From: Gammaproteobacteria bacterium | GTDB taxonomy: Bacteria; Pseudomonadota; Gammaproteobacteria; Pseudomonadales; Pseudohongiellaceae | Direction: 5' to 3' | NCBI GenBank assembly: GCA_002730035.1 | Contig: PBYU01000068.1 | Location: 1-64,000 of the forward strand | Length of the DNA: 64,000 bases | Part shown: one piece after another, positions 8,649-17,123 of the stretch | Layout of the letters: every line of letters begins with the position of its first letter | Position numbering within the stretch: position 1 is the stretch's first letter | Made by a program: the position numbers and the translations under genes | Notes under the pieces: generated by a model | Seen by the model: the letters and a program-made list of their open reading frames with translations, nothing else | Told to the model about the DNA's origin: nothing | Database searches by the model: none

Positions 8649-9548
8649 TTACTCAAGACCTGTTAACTGTTCACTAAGTTGCCAAAGTCTCGCGCGAGCG
8701 TCTTCATCGTAGGCCTGTCTATTGGCGCGTACGGATCGCTGCCGGACGAAATAGTTGCCACTGCCGATATCTTCAGTAATTAACTGCATGACGCCGTCTG
8801 CTCCCTCGCCAACCGTGGCGCGCGGTGTCGCACCGGCGTTTCTGACCATCGCTGTGTCCATGTACGTGGCGGGATGAAGGGCATTCACTAAGACCTCGGT
8901 GCCTTCGAGATCTTCTGCCAGGTCAATGGTAAACAATATCTGGGCGAGTTTGCTCTGTGCGTAGGCGCGACCACCACTGAAGCCATTCTCCAACATGACA
9001 TCGTCGAAATCGATTTCTTGCTGTGCTCCAGATGACACGTTGACGATACGCGAAGGTGCATTGTCTTGCAGTAAGGGCAGAAGTTGATGGGTGAGTAAGA
9101 AATGGGATAAATAGTTCACTTGAAAACGTAATTCATGACCATCTTCTGACACGAGACGGCGCGCCGGTGATGAGCCGATGCCGGCATTGTTGACAAGCAC
9201 ATCGAGACGATCGAAATCGTTAACAATATCCTCGCCAAGTTTTCTAACCTGTTGCAGAGATCCGAGATCGGCTGCATAGAAACGCGCACCGCCCAGACCT
9301 GAATCCTCTATCTGTGCAACGACTTCCAGACCTCGTTCTTGATTGCGGCCATGCACGATCACAAAATAGTCCATGGCGCTGAGTCGGAATGCGACCTCGC
9401 GGCCGAGTCCACTGGTGGACCCTGTTATCAGCGCTATTTTCTGACCGGGATTGGGAGTCATCTGTGCGGACGCGATGGCAGAAATAAAAGAGCTTATCAG
9501 GATAATCGCGATGCAAAACGATCGCTTAACTGTGGCGCTGGTGAACAT
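8649..9548 (-). CDS. Short-chain dehydrogenase/reductase with N-terminal signal/anchor
   Basis: A 299-residue SDR with Rossmann motif TGSTSGLG, NNAG, and the catalytic Ser...Tyr-x-x-x-Lys set (NVSSGAQ...YAQSK). It is most like retinol-dehydrogenase/WW-domain oxidoreductase-type SDRs acting on an unknown carbonyl or alcohol. Unusually it starts with a hydrophobic leader (FCIAIILISSFISAIASAQ) that looks like a signal peptide or membrane anchor, placing an NAD(P)-dependent fold outside or at the membrane; membrane anchoring with a cytoplasmic domain is the easier reading. ATG 9548 is preferred because AGGAGG lies 6 bases upstream; the track start (GTG 9554) would overlap that site. Confidence 0.8.
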   Translation of the reverse strand: MFTSATVKRSFCIAIILISSFISAIASAQMTPNPGQKIALITGSTSGLGREVAFRLSAMDYFVIVHGRNQERGLEVVAQIEDSGLGGARFYAADLGSLQQVRKLGEDIVNDFDRLDVLVNNAGIGSSPARRLVSEDGHELRFQVNYLSHFLLTHQLLPLLQDNAPSRIVNVSSGAQQEIDFDDVMLENGFSGGRAYAQSKLAQILFTIDLAEDLEGTEVLVNALHPATYMDTAMVRNAGATPRATVGEGADGVMQLITEDIGSGNYFVRQRSVRANRQAYDEDARARLWQLSEQLTGLE

Positions 9549-9642
9549 GGTCACCCTCCTGTTATCTAATGATTCAGGATAGACCTCCTTAACCAGCGAG
9601 TCTAGGAAGGAGAGCGGCCCTTAGACGACGCTGCATCGCTGG

Positions 9643-10209
9643 TCAGTAGGGGTAACCCTCGAGTCTGGGCTGCCCGGGAAACCAATCCGGTACCTGTGCC
9701 CAATTTTCACGATTTGGCATCTCAATCTTCGGCAGACTCTCTTCATCGAGCACCATCAAGTCATCCTCGATGACATCGTTTAAGTACAGCAGATAGGCCG
9801 TTATTGAGTAGACCTCATCGGCGCTGAGCGTACCTTCGGCATTGAGAGGCATGGCGCGATTAATGAAATCCCATACCGTGGTCGCATAGGGCGCGCGGAT
9901 CGGCAGTATTCGTCCATAATTCCAGGGATCTTCGAGTACGCCTACGTCGCGTTTTACCAGCCTGGGGGCCAGGCCCCCTGCCCCAGTAGTCCCATGGCAT
10001 CCGGCGCAGCCTTTCTCCAGATAGAGCTGCGAGCCCTGGTCGGCTGTTCCGCTTCCTTCGGGTAGTTCCTCTCCGGTTGGGCTGATGGCGATATCCCAGG
10101 CGCGGATTTCTTCGGCGGTGGGTGTCCTTCCCACACCATAGGTTGGGGACTGCGCCTGCGCGGAGACCCCCAGAAGCATTATTAAGGGAAGAAGTTTAAG
10201 CAATCGCAT
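9643..10209 (-). CDS. Monoheme cytochrome c, partner of SoxC-like sulfite dehydrogenase
   Basis: A 188-residue periplasmic cytochrome. A signal peptide (MRLLKLLPLIMLLGVSAQAQ) is followed by a single heme site GCAGCHG and a later region with Met candidates. The C-terminal tail PDWFPGQPRLEGYPY extends past the cytochrome domain. It begins inside the end of the upstream molybdenum enzyme gene (14-base overlap), so the two are translationally coupled and the cytochrome very likely takes its electrons. SoxD proteins are usually longer with two hemes, so this is nearer to a SorB-like short partner. Start set at ATG 10209, just before the signal peptide. Confidence 0.82.
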   Translation of the reverse strand: MRLLKLLPLIMLLGVSAQAQSPTYGVGRTPTAEEIRAWDIAISPTGEELPEGSGTADQGSQLYLEKGCAGCHGTTGAGGLAPRLVKRDVGVLEDPWNYGRILPIRAPYATTVWDFINRAMPLNAEGTLSADEVYSITAYLLYLNDVIEDDLMVLDEESLPKIEMPNRENWAQVPDWFPGQPRLEGYPY

Positions 10210-11440
10210 TGTGAACACTACCATCGCTCTCGATCCTCCACGGCTGAATTGAATTGTCCTGACCTCTCACCCTGGGCTGACTTCCGGATTGGTTGAAGAA
10301 CTCGCCAGCCTGGGCTCGGCTGGGTTGAAGCTGACCAATTTCGTCCGTGCAGCGTGATTGGAGCTCGCACTCAGATCCGTCCCACTCCCAGTTAAAGCTG
10401 AACCGGGTATGGGCCATGCGCTGTGCCGTGCCACGAATATCGGCGTCCATCCAGGTCTGGCCACCATCGGTGGAGACTTCCACTCTGCTTACGGCGCCGC
10501 CACCGGACCAGGCTAGGCCGCTGACCTCGTAAAATCCAGGGCCGGGCAATTGTTGCCCGCCGGAGGGACAGGTGATGACTGATTTCGGCCCGATCTGGTA
10601 ACCCAGTGCAGCATTAACGGGATCCTGAGTAAGATGTCCGAAGTCGTTGTAGGTCATGTAGTACTGATCCACCACCTTGATACGCCGCACCCACTTGGTG
10701 TTAAAGATTCCTTCGAAGCCGGGGGCCACCAGTCGTAGTGGGAAGCCTTGCTGGGGACGCACTGCTTCACCGTTCATGCCATAGCACAAAAGACAGTCAT
10801 CCATTGCCTTGGTCATAGGGATACTGGACGCCCCCTTCACTTCTTCGACCCCTTCCACCACCAACCAATCTCCTCCTTCCTGCACACCCGCTTCCTCGAG
10901 CAGTGTGGACAGGAGCACGCCGGTCCATTCGGCGCAACTGGTCATGCCGTGAGTTTCCTGCACTGTCGTGTGGCGGCGATTCGCACGATTCCCCGCACAT
11001 TCAATGAAATGCAGCCGAGTCACGGAAGGGAGTCGCTTCAATTCTTCCATGGTGAAGACCAACGGGCGATCCACCATGCCATGAATCATGAGACGATGCT
11101 TGTCGGGATCGATATCCGGAACGTAGGCACCGCGTGTGGTCCCTATGTAATGGAGCGAAGAGGGTGTGATCACCCCCACAGAATCCTGCAGCGGAGCCGC
11201 AATATGAAAATCGAGCCCAAACGTATCGGGAGAGGGCCTGCCACCGTGGGCTATACGTTCCGACGTTACGAAGCGGGAGCGTTTGCCATAGCCGACCAGT
11301 TCATCGGTGCCCTGAATGAATGCTTCAGGCCCTTCCAACTGCCCAGTAGCGGAGTTTGTTGCCGCTCCCAGGGTCATACCACCGGCCAATGCGGCCCCTT
11401 GTTTCAGGAATTCCCTTCGATCAGATTTTTTAGAACCCAT
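10196..11440 (-). CDS. SoxC-like molybdopterin sulfite dehydrogenase catalytic subunit
   Basis: A 414-residue molybdenum enzyme of the sulfite oxidase family, exported by Tat (SDRREFLKQGAALAGG at the N-terminus). The molybdenum-ligating Cys is in FIECAGNRANRR, followed by THGMTSCAEWTGVLLSTLLEEAG, a wording typical of SoxC. The C-terminal Mo-co dimerisation domain is seen around RVEVSTDGGQTWMDA. It oxidises sulfite or a sulfane/sulfone-type sulfur in the periplasm and passes electrons to the overlapping cytochrome gene. No soxXYZAB genes are in the window, so a full thiosulfate-oxidising Sox system is not shown. AAGGAG lies 7 bases before the ATG. Confidence 0.87.
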   Translation of the reverse strand: MGSKKSDRREFLKQGAALAGGMTLGAATNSATGQLEGPEAFIQGTDELVGYGKRSRFVTSERIAHGGRPSPDTFGLDFHIAAPLQDSVGVITPSSLHYIGTTRGAYVPDIDPDKHRLMIHGMVDRPLVFTMEELKRLPSVTRLHFIECAGNRANRRHTTVQETHGMTSCAEWTGVLLSTLLEEAGVQEGGDWLVVEGVEEVKGASSIPMTKAMDDCLLCYGMNGEAVRPQQGFPLRLVAPGFEGIFNTKWVRRIKVVDQYYMTYNDFGHLTQDPVNAALGYQIGPKSVITCPSGGQQLPGPGFYEVSGLAWSGGGAVSRVEVSTDGGQTWMDADIRGTAQRMAHTRFSFNWEWDGSECELQSRCTDEIGQLQPSRAQAGEFFNQSGSQPRVRGQDNSIQPWRIESDGSVHNAIA

Positions 11441-11597
11441 GGTTCTCTCCTTCTTAGATGAGGTTATCTGAATATCGCTTCCAGTCCGCCCGCAGTATAT
11501 GCCAACAAATTTTAAACCAAAAGCCCTCTGGTGAGTCGGCGCAATGCTTGCCTGCGGCTGCGCGAAGCAATTGCATAACCAAGATGAATAATCCCCA

Positions 11598-12145
11598 CTA
11601 GCTGGATACTACGTCACCTTTTTCTTGTTGCGAATCAATTCCAAAAAAGTAAGGTAAGACTGCGGTGATATCGGGTCTTGCTTCGTTCTCGGAGCGATGT
11701 TTATCCATCATTTCAGTTAGCGTTCGAGATAAAACAACCTTGTATTGATTCCACCAAACCGAACCACCTGGCGCTCTTATCAACATTGAGTAGTAATTTA
11801 ACCAGGGCGCAAGTTGGCTATACTGGATATTGGCATGTTGATGTTGTTGGATCATATTTTCGATAAAGAGAGCGTATTGGTTCATTACGAAGTTGAAAAG
11901 TCGCTGCTCATTCAAACTTAAGTTATCAAAATCTTTTAACTCTTCAGCGAAGACTGAAATATTCTCTGGATGTTCAATAAAAGAGTTTCTTTCAAGCTGC
12001 CGCCACTCAGCAAGGATTGCATCGAATGTGGCGGTAATTGTCGCCCTAGCGTTTTGCCTTATTTGTAAGCCGAGAAAAAGAAGGGTAGCAATAACTCCTA
12101 ACGCCCGGCAATTTCCCCAATAGCCCCTATAGCATCCCAATTCAT
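11598..12145 (-). pseudogene. Hypothetical membrane-anchored protein with a one-base frameshift near its start
   Basis: The ORF track starts this gene out of frame. The natural start is ATG at 12145, reading MNWDAIGAIGEIAG; the frame is then lost within a run of three Gs (12104-12106 on the plus strand as CCC), after which the track frame continues ALGVIATLLFLGLQIRQNAR. Restoring one G gives a 182-residue protein with one N-terminal membrane helix and a soluble helical domain with FMNQYALFIENM-type segments. This architecture is common in marine bacteria, but the function is unknown. The lesion is either a homopolymer sequencing error or a recent inactivation. Confidence 0.6.
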
Positions 12146-12262
12146 TATAAATCTCTTCGGTTGTGTACCCGCATTCGGGCAATAGCACTCACTCAACAAT
12201 GCTGCAATATTTGGGGAGAGATCGTTGTCAGTTTCTTATTTTGTTCGTATCCCTGCATTTAC

Positions 12263-12823
12263 TCATTGCTGACCCGTAAATGCTTTAGGGATTTGCAAAA
12301 GCCACAGAACCACCAGGGCAAGAGTGGGTATTGACAAGGTAACCAATAAGGTTTCATTCATGGACAGACCAAACCACATATCCGGTGATTGTCCGCAGAA
12401 GCCATCCGCTCTAAACAATAGGGGAATCCATTCATCCAGCGGCATGAACTCAGGAAACCCTGCCCCCATCGTGCAACTCGAAATTATCATGCCATTCTCT
12501 ACTCCCCAGGAATACCAACTGGTATAAAGCGCACCTGCAAGGAAAGCGGTAGTCATCGTCAATCCAACCCAGCGCCACCAGAAATTCCTGGATACAAACG
12601 AGCCGATAACAGCAAAGAAGAGGGCGCCATAGACCCAGGCTCTTATCTGCACACACAGGGCGCAAGGATAGGTTTCAAGCGCGTATTGCCAAAAAAGCGC
12701 GATGGCCTCCATTAGAAGCAAATAAGCTGCGCCAGTTAACCAGAAGTATCGATTCTGGCTGATCTTGTAGAATTTATTTAACACTTCGAATAGACCCTGG
12801 GGAAAATTACATAACATAGACAT
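12263..12823 (-). CDS. DsbB-like disulfide bond formation protein
   Basis: A 186-residue inner-membrane protein with four predicted helices. The CxxC pair is in YPCALCVQIRAWVYG after the first helix, and a second periplasmic Cys pair is present (SSCTMGAG and DGFCGQSP), matching the two redox pairs of DsbB. It reoxidises DsbA-type thiol oxidases and passes electrons to quinone. The first predicted helix is preceded by about 25 residues with no good ribosome-binding site, so the start may lie slightly downstream. It stands beside a DUF454 gene on the same strand. Confidence 0.85.
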   Translation of the reverse strand: MSMLCNFPQGLFEVLNKFYKISQNRYFWLTGAAYLLLMEAIALFWQYALETYPCALCVQIRAWVYGALFFAVIGSFVSRNFWWRWVGLTMTTAFLAGALYTSWYSWGVENGMIISSCTMGAGFPEFMPLDEWIPLLFRADGFCGQSPDMWFGLSMNETLLVTLSIPTLALVVLWLLQIPKAFTGQQ

Positions 12824-12910
12824 GTTAGCAAAGAATCAAGAGGAACAGGGTCAAATAATTGCCCCATCGATGAACAAAGGGAGCTGAATAATCTATTGAT
12901 CCTGCCTTAA

Positions 12911-13303
12911 TCAATTTGCAGCTTCCGGCATCCTCCACAGATAGATACTCACACCCATGCCGATGAGAAATAACATCGTGCAGAGTAATACTTGGGCAAC
13001 AATCGAGCAAGAGATGCCCATGCTAATCCACACGACTGTAATGGCCCTAATCTTTACCCGCCTGGGTATACCCTGGCCTGCCTCGAAATTACGCACAATT
13101 GCACCGAAGTGACGATTGCTGAGCAGCCATCTATGCAAACGCTCCGAAGACCGGGCGAAACAGAATGCTGCCAACAGTACTAACGGTACCGTCGGTAGTA
13201 GTGGCAAAAATGCACCCACAACTCCCAAGGCCAATGAGATTATGCCAGCGATTATAAGCAACCAGTGTTTGATCGGTGTCAGCATAAAGAGACTAATCGT
13301 CAT
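12911..13303 (-). CDS. DUF454 (YbaN-type) inner-membrane protein
   Basis: About 130 residues with two N-terminal helices (WLLIIAGIISLALGVVGAFLPLLPTVP), the conserved cytoplasmic segment FCFARSSERLHRWLLSNRHFG and two C-terminal helices. This is the DUF454 signature; the family's role is unknown. I start at ATG 13303 (AGG 8 bases upstream) rather than 13405, because the longer version would run into the end of the preceding gene and has no family match in its first 34 residues. Confidence 0.8.
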   Translation of the reverse strand: MTISLFMLTPIKHWLLIIAGIISLALGVVGAFLPLLPTVPLVLLAAFCFARSSERLHRWLLSNRHFGAIVRNFEAGQGIPRRVKIRAITVVWISMGISCSIVAQVLLCTMLFLIGMGVSIYLWRMPEAAN

Positions 13304-13361
13304 ATGGCCTGAAAACTGAATCGGGTGAAGTCCGAGCCATTTTGGCCTTACTACATTCTTC

Positions 13362-14015
13362 TTATTGTATGGGAAATCCCTCAAATCCTTCTTCGAACTG
13401 GACACCGAGACTATTCAGGTACATCGCCACCATGTTGTATTGCCCAACTGTAAACACTGTCTCCATCAACTGGCGTCGGTCGTAGCGTTGCGCCAGGGCA
13501 TTCCAGGTAGCATCTGAGACCAGCGCATTGGCATGTAGCTCATCCGCGGTACGTAGCAGGGTGGCATCCCAATCACTCCAGCCAGACGCATCGGGGCCTT
13601 CCAGAATGCGCTCTAGCTCAGTGTCTGATATGCCAACGCTGCGCGCCAGGCCGGTATGAGCCGCCCACTCATAGGCACCACCGTTTAACCAGCCGATACG
13701 CAGGATGAGCAGTTCCCGATCCCGAATCGGTAGCGAAGTCTCCTGCAACAGATAGTCAGTAAAAACCAGCCAGGCATTACACAGTTCAGTTGCCTGCGCA
13801 CAGGTAGACCAGACTCCGAGCACCCGTCCATTGCGCTCTCGCGGTGCGAGAATTTCCCGCTGTGCGTCGGTCCAGGGTTTCTCAACGCGGGGAATGCGCG
13901 GCGCATCCAGTGGTGGACCTGAGCTCCCGCTATCCTGAGCCAGCAATGGAGTCGATCCCAGCAATACAATAAGAATGGGTCCAAACAGACGAATCAACGA
14001 CTTCGATGTAATCAT
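13362..14015 (-). CDS. Exported carboxymuconolactone decarboxylase-like protein
   Basis: A 217-residue protein with a signal peptide (LIRLFGPILIVLLGSTPLLAQ) and a carboxymuconolactone-decarboxylase/AhpD-like all-alpha domain. The characteristic stretch is RDRELLILRIGWLNGGAYEWAAHTGLARSVGI. The redox CxxC of AhpD is absent, so a peroxidase-reductase role is unlikely and the activity is undefined. The two cysteines in STCAQATELCNAW are outside the usual AhpD site. Start at ATG 14015 behind GGGAGAC. Same strand as DUF454 and dsbB; the group could form one transcript. Confidence 0.75.
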   Translation of the reverse strand: MITSKSLIRLFGPILIVLLGSTPLLAQDSGSSGPPLDAPRIPRVEKPWTDAQREILAPRERNGRVLGVWSTCAQATELCNAWLVFTDYLLQETSLPIRDRELLILRIGWLNGGAYEWAAHTGLARSVGISDTELERILEGPDASGWSDWDATLLRTADELHANALVSDATWNALAQRYDRRQLMETVFTVGQYNMVAMYLNSLGVQFEEGFEGFPIQ

Positions 14016-14132
14016 AGCGATGTCTCCCGCCCGGGGGCAATAATGGCTTGGTAACTTCATGATGTAAGTGTGTACTCGCTCTATGGTTGCACAATGGGTG
14101 ATTCAGTTACAGACGCAGCTCATCGCCTTTCG

Positions 14133-15209
14133 CTATCTGACTCGCCGCATAAAGTAAAACCCGAATCCAGCACATAATAGAATCGGCGCCAATATGGCCA
14201 GCAAGGGGCTGAAGCCATACAGCAGGCTGGCCGGTTCCATCATGCGCTGCAGTATCGTGAATAACAGGCCGATGCCGAGAGCAACGAAGACTCTGAATCC
14301 CATGGTGGACTCTCGCAACGGGCCAAACACGAAGGAGATCGCCAGGATGACCAGGGCCAGGGTCGATATCGGCTGTAATAGCTTTTTCCAGAAAGCCAGG
14401 TAGTAAGTGGCGCTATCCAGGCCTTCGGATTCGAAAAATTGCGCGAAGCGATACAGGCCAGTAATGGATTGGTTATCTGGATCCACCAGTAGCACGCTGA
14501 GCAATTCCGGCGACAGTTCTACCTGCCAGTCTTCCTGCAGATAATTCTGTGTGGTGACCGAACCTGTGCCGAATAGACTTTCGCGAATATTGTTAAGTTG
14601 CCAGTATGCCGATTCACCCTCTTCAATATAACTAGCGGATTCGGCAAAGCTGCTGGAGATCAGCCGACGTTGCTCGTTTATCTGATAGCGGCTTATTCCA
14701 AACAACCGGGTTCCACCGGGCGCAATCGCGTTGATATGGATAAACTCATCACCCATCCGCTGCCAGGTCCCCTGCTCTGGATTGATGGAGGCGGTGCCGC
14801 TCTTCTGAATTGCCTTGTTACTCTGGGCAAGTTGTTCCAGGGGTGGAGATACGTATTCGCCAAGAATCAGACTGAGAATCATTACCGCAAAGGTCGGTTT
14901 CAACACCGCCAGCACGATGCGCCATACACGCACACCAGCCGACTGCATGACCACCAGCTCATTATTCGACGCCAGAATGCCCAATCCAAACAGGGCGCCA
15001 CCCAGTGCCGTGTAAGGCAGCAACTCGTAGATGCTGGTGGGCGTTCTAAACAGAACAAGAGTCAGTGCGTTGACCATCGAGTAGTTCTCATCCGTATCTG
15101 CCAGCTGATCCAACAGGCTGAAGATCAAATCCAGCGTGGCGATGATAGTGATAACTACCGTCATGGAAAGCAGCACGGTGTTGCGAATATGTCGGTCCAA
15201 TTGGATCAC
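14133..15209 (-). CDS. lptG: LPS export ABC transporter permease LptG
   Basis: A 358-residue permease of the LptB2FGC complex, which extracts lipopolysaccharide from the inner membrane and pushes it to the LptA bridge. Three N-terminal helices (from LLSMTVVITIIATLDLIFSLL), a large periplasmic jellyroll in the middle and three C-terminal helices are visible; NNELVVMQSAGVRVWRI is the conserved coupling segment facing LptB. Its ATG overlaps the stop of lptF by four bases (ATGA-type), typical of this pair. Order and divergence from pepA are those of most Gammaproteobacteria. Confidence 0.95.
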   Translation of the reverse strand: MIQLDRHIRNTVLLSMTVVITIIATLDLIFSLLDQLADTDENYSMVNALTLVLFRTPTSIYELLPYTALGGALFGLGILASNNELVVMQSAGVRVWRIVLAVLKPTFAVMILSLILGEYVSPPLEQLAQSNKAIQKSGTASINPEQGTWQRMGDEFIHINAIAPGGTRLFGISRYQINEQRRLISSSFAESASYIEEGESAYWQLNNIRESLFGTGSVTTQNYLQEDWQVELSPELLSVLLVDPDNQSITGLYRFAQFFESEGLDSATYYLAFWKKLLQPISTLALVILAISFVFGPLRESTMGFRVFVALGIGLLFTILQRMMEPASLLYGFSPLLAILAPILLCAGFGFYFMRRVR

Positions 15210-16327
15210 TGTGATTCCCGTATCCTACCAAGTGAAAAAAAGCGTCCCAATTCTGGAAAGCGAAACAACAGCAAGCCGATACCCACAAACAAACCATGTA
15301 CCCACCAGACCCCGATTGCAGCACTGAGTTCGCCCTCTGCCACCTGGTCTCTGGAGTACTGCAATAACAGAAAATAGGCCGCATATATCAGCGCGGCAGG
15401 TATCAGTTTGCTGTAACGGCCCTGGCGTGGATCCACTTTGCTCATGGGAACCGCAAGCAGCGTAATCACCGGAATCAGCAGGATGATGGACAGGCGCCAT
15501 TGCAATTCGGCCTGGTGCTCCGGCATTGCTGAACCAAACAGTTCGCGTGTAGGCAGCGTGGCTTCTTCCAGAATCTCTTCGAACTCGGTGGCATCGGGCA
15601 ACAGGATCAGCTGCGCGTCAAATTGGGCGACACTGAAATCCGCAGCGCCCGGCGCGCCATCATACTGCAGCACGTTCTCCATCCGCATGAAGCGAGCGCC
15701 AGACTCGGGATCGATCTCGGGGCGGGCGGTCTCTGCCAGAATAATCCGGGGAGTTTGCAGGCCTGCCTCGTCTTCGGTATTGGTCAGGGCGATGAACACG
15801 TTCTGCAATTGCCGCCCCAGAGAAGGAAGGTTTTCAGTGCGTTCGGCATAGGTGACCCGTTCGCCGTCACTGAAAGTTTGGAACTGTCCTGCGACAATCA
15901 GGTCAATCTCGGTTAGTTGTTGCTGATTCAGTTTCAGCTGTTCGGTGTTGCGCTCGCCCCAGGGGGCCAGAGACAGACTCACCACGGCCATAAACAGCAA
16001 CACGACCACGGAGGTACCCAGGGTCAGCATGAGCAGCCGCAGCTGACTGGTGCCGGAACCGAGCAGCACCACCATCTCGTTCTCGGCATACATGCGCCCG
16101 TAGGCGAGCAGGATTCCCTGAAAGAATGCCAGCGGAATGATGACCAGCAGAAAATCCGGCATGCGATAGAACATCAGCAGCAGTAACACATCCGAGGCCA
16201 ATTCTCCGGCGACCGCCTGACCCAGATACTGGATAAATCGGCTGGTGACTCCGACTACCAACAGAATGAGCGTACCCGCAGCCATGATCTGCAGTATTTG
16301 TTTGCTGAGATAACGAAATATGATCAA
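15206..16327 (-). CDS. lptF: LPS export ABC transporter permease LptF
   Basis: A 373-residue partner of LptG. It starts MIIFRYLSKQILQIMAAGT, has the conserved GRMYAENEMVVLLGSG coupling segment after helix 3, a periplasmic beta-rich domain (~130-260) and three C-terminal helices. It forms the heterodimeric channel for LPS with LptG and is essential in most LPS-bearing bacteria. First gene of the lptFG pair, preceded by a thioesterase on the same strand. The pepA gene lies divergent beyond that. Confidence 0.95.
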   Translation of the reverse strand: MIIFRYLSKQILQIMAAGTLILLVVGVTSRFIQYLGQAVAGELASDVLLLLMFYRMPDFLLVIIPLAFFQGILLAYGRMYAENEMVVLLGSGTSQLRLLMLTLGTSVVVLLFMAVVSLSLAPWGERNTEQLKLNQQQLTEIDLIVAGQFQTFSDGERVTYAERTENLPSLGRQLQNVFIALTNTEDEAGLQTPRIILAETARPEIDPESGARFMRMENVLQYDGAPGAADFSVAQFDAQLILLPDATEFEEILEEATLPTRELFGSAMPEHQAELQWRLSIILLIPVITLLAVPMSKVDPRQGRYSKLIPAALIYAAYFLLLQYSRDQVAEGELSAAIGVWWVHGLFVGIGLLLFRFPELGRFFSLGRIRESQ

Positions 16328-16415
16328 ACCCTAGGGTCCCTACGTCCAATTCCCAGGCTAGACCGCAGTTTACTCGAAGCTTGCCTGGTCAGCTAATTCT
16401 GGCGAATCGGCGTTC

Positions 16416-16859
16416 TCAGGCGGCGTGGGATTCCGGCTGGCCTAACAGAGCCTTGAAGGCCGGTGGGACCTGGGCAATCTTATGCCTGTCGAAATCGAAG
16501 AACACCACACCCATCTTGGCAATACAGACCAACGCTTCAAGTGCGCTGTTAGTGACCTGCATACCGATGTCGAATCCGTAGCGATTGAATTTGCTGACAC
16601 CGACATCGACGATTAGCCGATCGTTGGCAAAGGACTCGGAGCGATAATCCACAGCAAGGTCGGTCACAACCATACCCAGACCATAGATATTCGATTCAGT
16701 AAATCCCAGGCTGGCAAGAAATTGCAGTCTGGCTTCGTGGAGGATGTTAACCATGGCCACGCTGTCGAGGTGCTTCGCGTAGTTGACATCGCTAATGCCT
16801 ACACTGCGTTCCATGCTGAATAAAAATTGGTCTGGTGAGGATACTTTTATGCGGGGCAT
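16416..16859 (-). CDS. Hotdog-fold (4HBT-type) acyl-CoA thioesterase
   Basis: A 147-residue single hotdog domain. The segment SDVNYAKHLDSVAMVNILHEARLQFLASLG holds the catalytic-loop Asp/Asn region and the long central helix. Later strands read LAVDYRSESFANDRLIVDV and KMGVVFFDFDRHK. Such proteins hydrolyse short or medium acyl-CoA or acyl-ACP thioesters in the cytoplasm; the substrate cannot be set from sequence. It lies 88 bases upstream of lptF on the same strand and divergent from pepA, so it may be cotranscribed with lptFG. Confidence 0.8.
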   Translation of the reverse strand: MPRIKVSSPDQFLFSMERSVGISDVNYAKHLDSVAMVNILHEARLQFLASLGFTESNIYGLGMVVTDLAVDYRSESFANDRLIVDVGVSKFNRYGFDIGMQVTNSALEALVCIAKMGVVFFDFDRHKIAQVPPAFKALLGQPESHAA

Positions 16860-17123
16860 AACTAGTCCTTGATTTTAAAATACGACATCGATCACCTCGT
16901 GTGACTACGTCATTCACCTCTGTGTGACAGCGAATAAATCGATAGGTTCAATGCAGATCGATGTTGAATTTCGGCGCATCTTAGCAGGTTTGTTTGGTAA
17001 TTTCACAAGCCAGATTGGTTAAAAAATGAGCAGTATTGCTTAACTATCTGAATAACTTTAGGATTATCGCTCAATAAAAATTTGCGTAGCCGCGAGCCGC
17101 CAACAAGGAGTAAAAAGTCGTTC

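Noticed and set aside
10748-11461. 237-codon plus-strand ORF
   Set aside because: Antisense to the SoxC-like gene and rich in His/Arg; a shadow of a GC-rich gene.
14598-15377. 259-codon plus-strand ORF
   Set aside because: It lies antisense to lptG and lptF, has a low-complexity His/Gln/Arg-rich composition, and both overlapped genes are certain. It is a shadow frame.
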